NCBI RefSeq assembly: GCF_001591645.1
Contig: NZ_BCVH01000015.1
Span: 1 to 64,000 of the forward strand
Direction: 5' to 3'
DNA from: Robertmurraya korlensis NBRC 107688
GTDB taxonomy: Bacteria > Bacillota > Bacilli > Bacillales > Cytobacillaceae
Length of the DNA stretch: 64,000 bases
Part shown: in pieces, positions 62,628 to 64,000 of the stretch
Position numbering within the stretch: position 1 is the stretch's first letter
Layout of the letters: each line of letters begins with the position of its first letter
Notes under the pieces: model-generated
Seen by the model: the letters and a program-made list of their open reading frames with translations, nothing else
Databases searched by the model: none
What the model was told of the DNA's origin: nothing
Position numbers and translations under genes: made by a program

Positions 62628-63281
62628 ATGTCAGATAACAATATAATTGATGAGATTATTGATAAAAATGAAAATCTTACAGAAAAACAAAAGCTCATTC
62701 TAGAAGCTGCTGTTGAATCCTTTGCTGAAAAAGGCTATGCTGCTACCTCCACCAGTGAAATTGCTAAGAAAGCAGGTGTAGCGGAAGGAACCATTTTTCG
62801 CCATTATAAAACCAAAAAGGATCTGCTTTTATCCATTGTCGCTCCCATGATGGCAAAGCTGATTGCTCCGTTTGTAATCAAAGATCTAAATAAGGTTTTG
62901 AACCAGGATTTCGAGAGCCTAGAGGATTTTTTACGTGCCATGATCCATAATCGTGCGGAGTTTTTAAAGGCAAACATTCCCTTATTTAAAATTGTTCTTC
63001 AGGAACTCCCTTTTCAACCGGAGCTTCAAAAGCAATTCAAGGAGCATATTGCCATCAAGGTATACGAAAGAATGTCAGCGATTATCAAGCATTATCAAGA
63101 AGTAGGGCAATTGATTGACCTCCCTCCTTACCAGGTGGTTCGGATGACAGCGTCAAGTATCTTCGGCTTCCTTATCGGTCGTTATCTCCTATTTCCGGAG
63201 TTGGATTGGGACGATGAACAAGAAATTGAAGCCACGATTCAATTTATTTTGCATGGATTATCACCAAAAGAAAAGGCCTGA
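62628..63281 (+). CDS. TetR/AcrR family transcriptional regulator
   Basis: Probable repressor of its own ABC transporter operon, 217 residues. The helix-turn-helix lies about 20-65 (KLILEAAVESFAEKGYAATSTSEIAKKAGVAEGTIFRHYKTKKDLL). The C-terminal domain (about 75-215) is helical with a TetR_C-like FGFLIGRYLLFPELDWDDEQEIEATIQFILHGL. It begins 12 bases after the permease. The palindrome at 60826 in front of the operon is its likely target. The inducer is unknown. Confidence 0.92.
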   Translation: MSDNNIIDEIIDKNENLTEKQKLILEAAVESFAEKGYAATSTSEIAKKAGVAEGTIFRHYKTKKDLLLSIVAPMMAKLIAPFVIKDLNKVLNQDFESLEDFLRAMIHNRAEFLKANIPLFKIVLQELPFQPELQKQFKEHIAIKVYERMSAIIKHYQEVGQLIDLPPYQVVRMTASSIFGFLIGRYLLFPELDWDDEQEIEATIQFILHGLSPKEKA

Positions 63282-63301
63282 GGATCTCATTCCTCAAGCC
63301 T
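63274..63301 (+). terminator. Hairpin between the tetR and HAD genes
   Basis: AGGC-TGAGGA pairs with TCCTCA-GCCT (63274-63284 with 63291-63301, one internal mismatch) around the tetR stop codon. It lies between converging genes and may act for both; the U tract is short. Confidence 0.6.
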
Positions 63302-63307
63302 ATTTAC

Positions 63308-64000
63308 TTACTCAGCTAATGCTTGTAGGATGGCTTCTCCTACACCGCTTTCGTCATTTCTCAATGTCACATGCGTGCATCGTTCTTTAATATCTTCATT
63401 TGCATTTCCCATTGCCACTGAGCGACCAACCACTTGGAACATAGATAGGTCATTATAGTTATCACCAACCGCCATCGTATCCTGTAAGGAAATTCCCCTT
63501 TCTTCTACGAACTCAGCTAATGCGATTCCTTTTTGTGATAGTGTATTCATAAGCTCTAGGTTTCCAAATGCAGAGGATGTGACTTCTAAATTTCCAATTT
63601 GCTTTAGCTTTTCCTCAACTTGATCCAAAAGGCTATGGTCCATATCAAATACTAGTAGCTTATAAATCGTTTTTTCTCCATTTAAAATCGGCTCATAGCT
63701 ATCAACCTTATGAATTAATCCTTTTTCATATCTGTGATGAGCTTCTTCTTGTACAAGCTCTCTAGAGAGTTCAGGATTAGCGGTTGTAAAGATGTCGATA
63801 ATGATTTCAACTCCCTTATCATAATCGACTGTATACGTACCTTCACTTGTATAAATTTCGTAGTAAATACCTACTTGATCTAACACCTCAGCAGCTTGTT
63901 TCGCAATTTTATGATTAAGCGGGTGCGCCTTAATTACTTCACCCTCTTTTGTTCGAATCTCTGCCCCATTGGCACAAATGATTGGTAGCTGTAATCCAGA
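63308..64000 (-). CDS. Cof-type HAD-IIB phosphatase (5' end outside the window)
   Basis: Partial gene: the frame is open to the last base, giving 230 residues of the C-terminal part and lacking the N-terminal nucleophile motif DxDGT. Visible are LQLPIICANGAEIRT (motif after the nucleophile), the C2 cap domain, the KIYK-type LLVFDMDHS, and motif IV DTMAVGDNYNDLSMF with GRSVAMGNANEDIKE. The family hydrolyses sugar phosphates, FMN or other small phosphates; the substrate is not predictable. It converges on the tetR gene. The frame has no start codon support at 63886, which is only an internal GTG. Confidence 0.9.
   Translation of the reverse strand, partial: SGLQLPIICANGAEIRTKEGEVIKAHPLNHKIAKQAAEVLDQVGIYYEIYTSEGTYTVDYDKGVEIIIDIFTTANPELSRELVQEEAHHRYEKGLIHKVDSYEPILNGEKTIYKLLVFDMDHSLLDQVEEKLKQIGNLEVTSSAFGNLELMNTLSQKGIALAEFVEERGISLQDTMAVGDNYNDLSMFQVVGRSVAMGNANEDIKERCTHVTLRNDESGVGEAILQALAE

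Overview
The window is a chromosomal segment of a spore-forming, low-GC Gram-positive bacterium of the family Bacillaceae. Evidence includes Spo0F, the sporulation genes rsfA, cwlJ, gerQ and a PbpG-like penicillin-binding protein, the delta subunit of RNA polymerase, bacillithiol (bshB2), LipL and HemQ. The gene order follows the Bacillus subtilis block tdk-rpmE-rho-murZ-tal-fbaA-spo0F-ywjG-pyrG-rpoE ... fadF-ywjE-uvsE ... argS-ywiB-speB-speE-pbpG-ywhDCB-ywgA-ywfO-ywzC-rsfA-lipL-pta-hemQ-cwlJ-gerQ-ywdK-ywdI-ung. Most genes lie on the minus strand. Several start codons were moved inward from the longest reading frame to fit ribosome binding sites and family lengths.

Region 0.1-10 kb is housekeeping: thymidine kinase, L31, Rho, MurZ, transaldolase, aldolase, the phosphorelay protein Spo0F (with an unusual C-terminal tail), CTP synthase with a recognisable G-reiteration attenuator, and RpoE. 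Region 10-21 kb is a fatty-acid/valine catabolic cluster on the minus strand: fadF, thiolase, 3-hydroxybutyryl-CoA dehydrogenase, two acyl-CoA dehydrogenases, a TetR regulator and fused isobutyryl-CoA mutase IcmF. Together these would turn isobutyryl-CoA into butyryl-CoA and then two acetyl-CoA, apart from a crotonase that must be elsewhere. A FadR-like operator overlaps the fadF promoter. Region 21-43 kb is again conserved: a cardiolipin-synthase-like protein, UV endonuclease, tRNA 2-selenouridine synthase (SelU/MnmH), ArgS, polyamine genes, spore and cell-wall genes, LipL, Pta, HemQ and Ung.

Region 43-55 kb is the accessory highlight: an 11-gene minus-strand locus for a membrane-bound respiratory formate dehydrogenase (FdnGHI type) with FdhD, FdhE and much of the molybdenum-cofactor pathway (MobA, MoeA, a MoeA-periplasmic-binding-domain fusion, MoaE, MoaD, MoeB). 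The catalytic subunit is interrupted in frame by a TGA exactly at the active-site selenocysteine position. It is followed, 11 nt later, by a hairpin with the bulged U and GGUCU loop of the classical bacterial SECIS. I therefore read 51282-54263 as one intact 993-residue selenoprotein, not a pseudogene. With SelU at 24 kb, this implies that the genome makes selenophosphate and has the Sec machinery (selA, selB, selC, selD) outside this window.

Region 55-64 kb holds a pyridoxal/HMP kinase (pdxK), an FMN-riboswitch-controlled riboflavin operon that lacks ribD (ribE-ribBA-ribH), yojF-bshB2 for bacillithiol, a START-like protein, an ABC-2 transporter with its TetR regulator and a palindromic operator, and the C-terminal part of a Cof-type HAD phosphatase running off the window end. 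No tRNA, rRNA, CRISPR array, transposase or prophage gene was seen.
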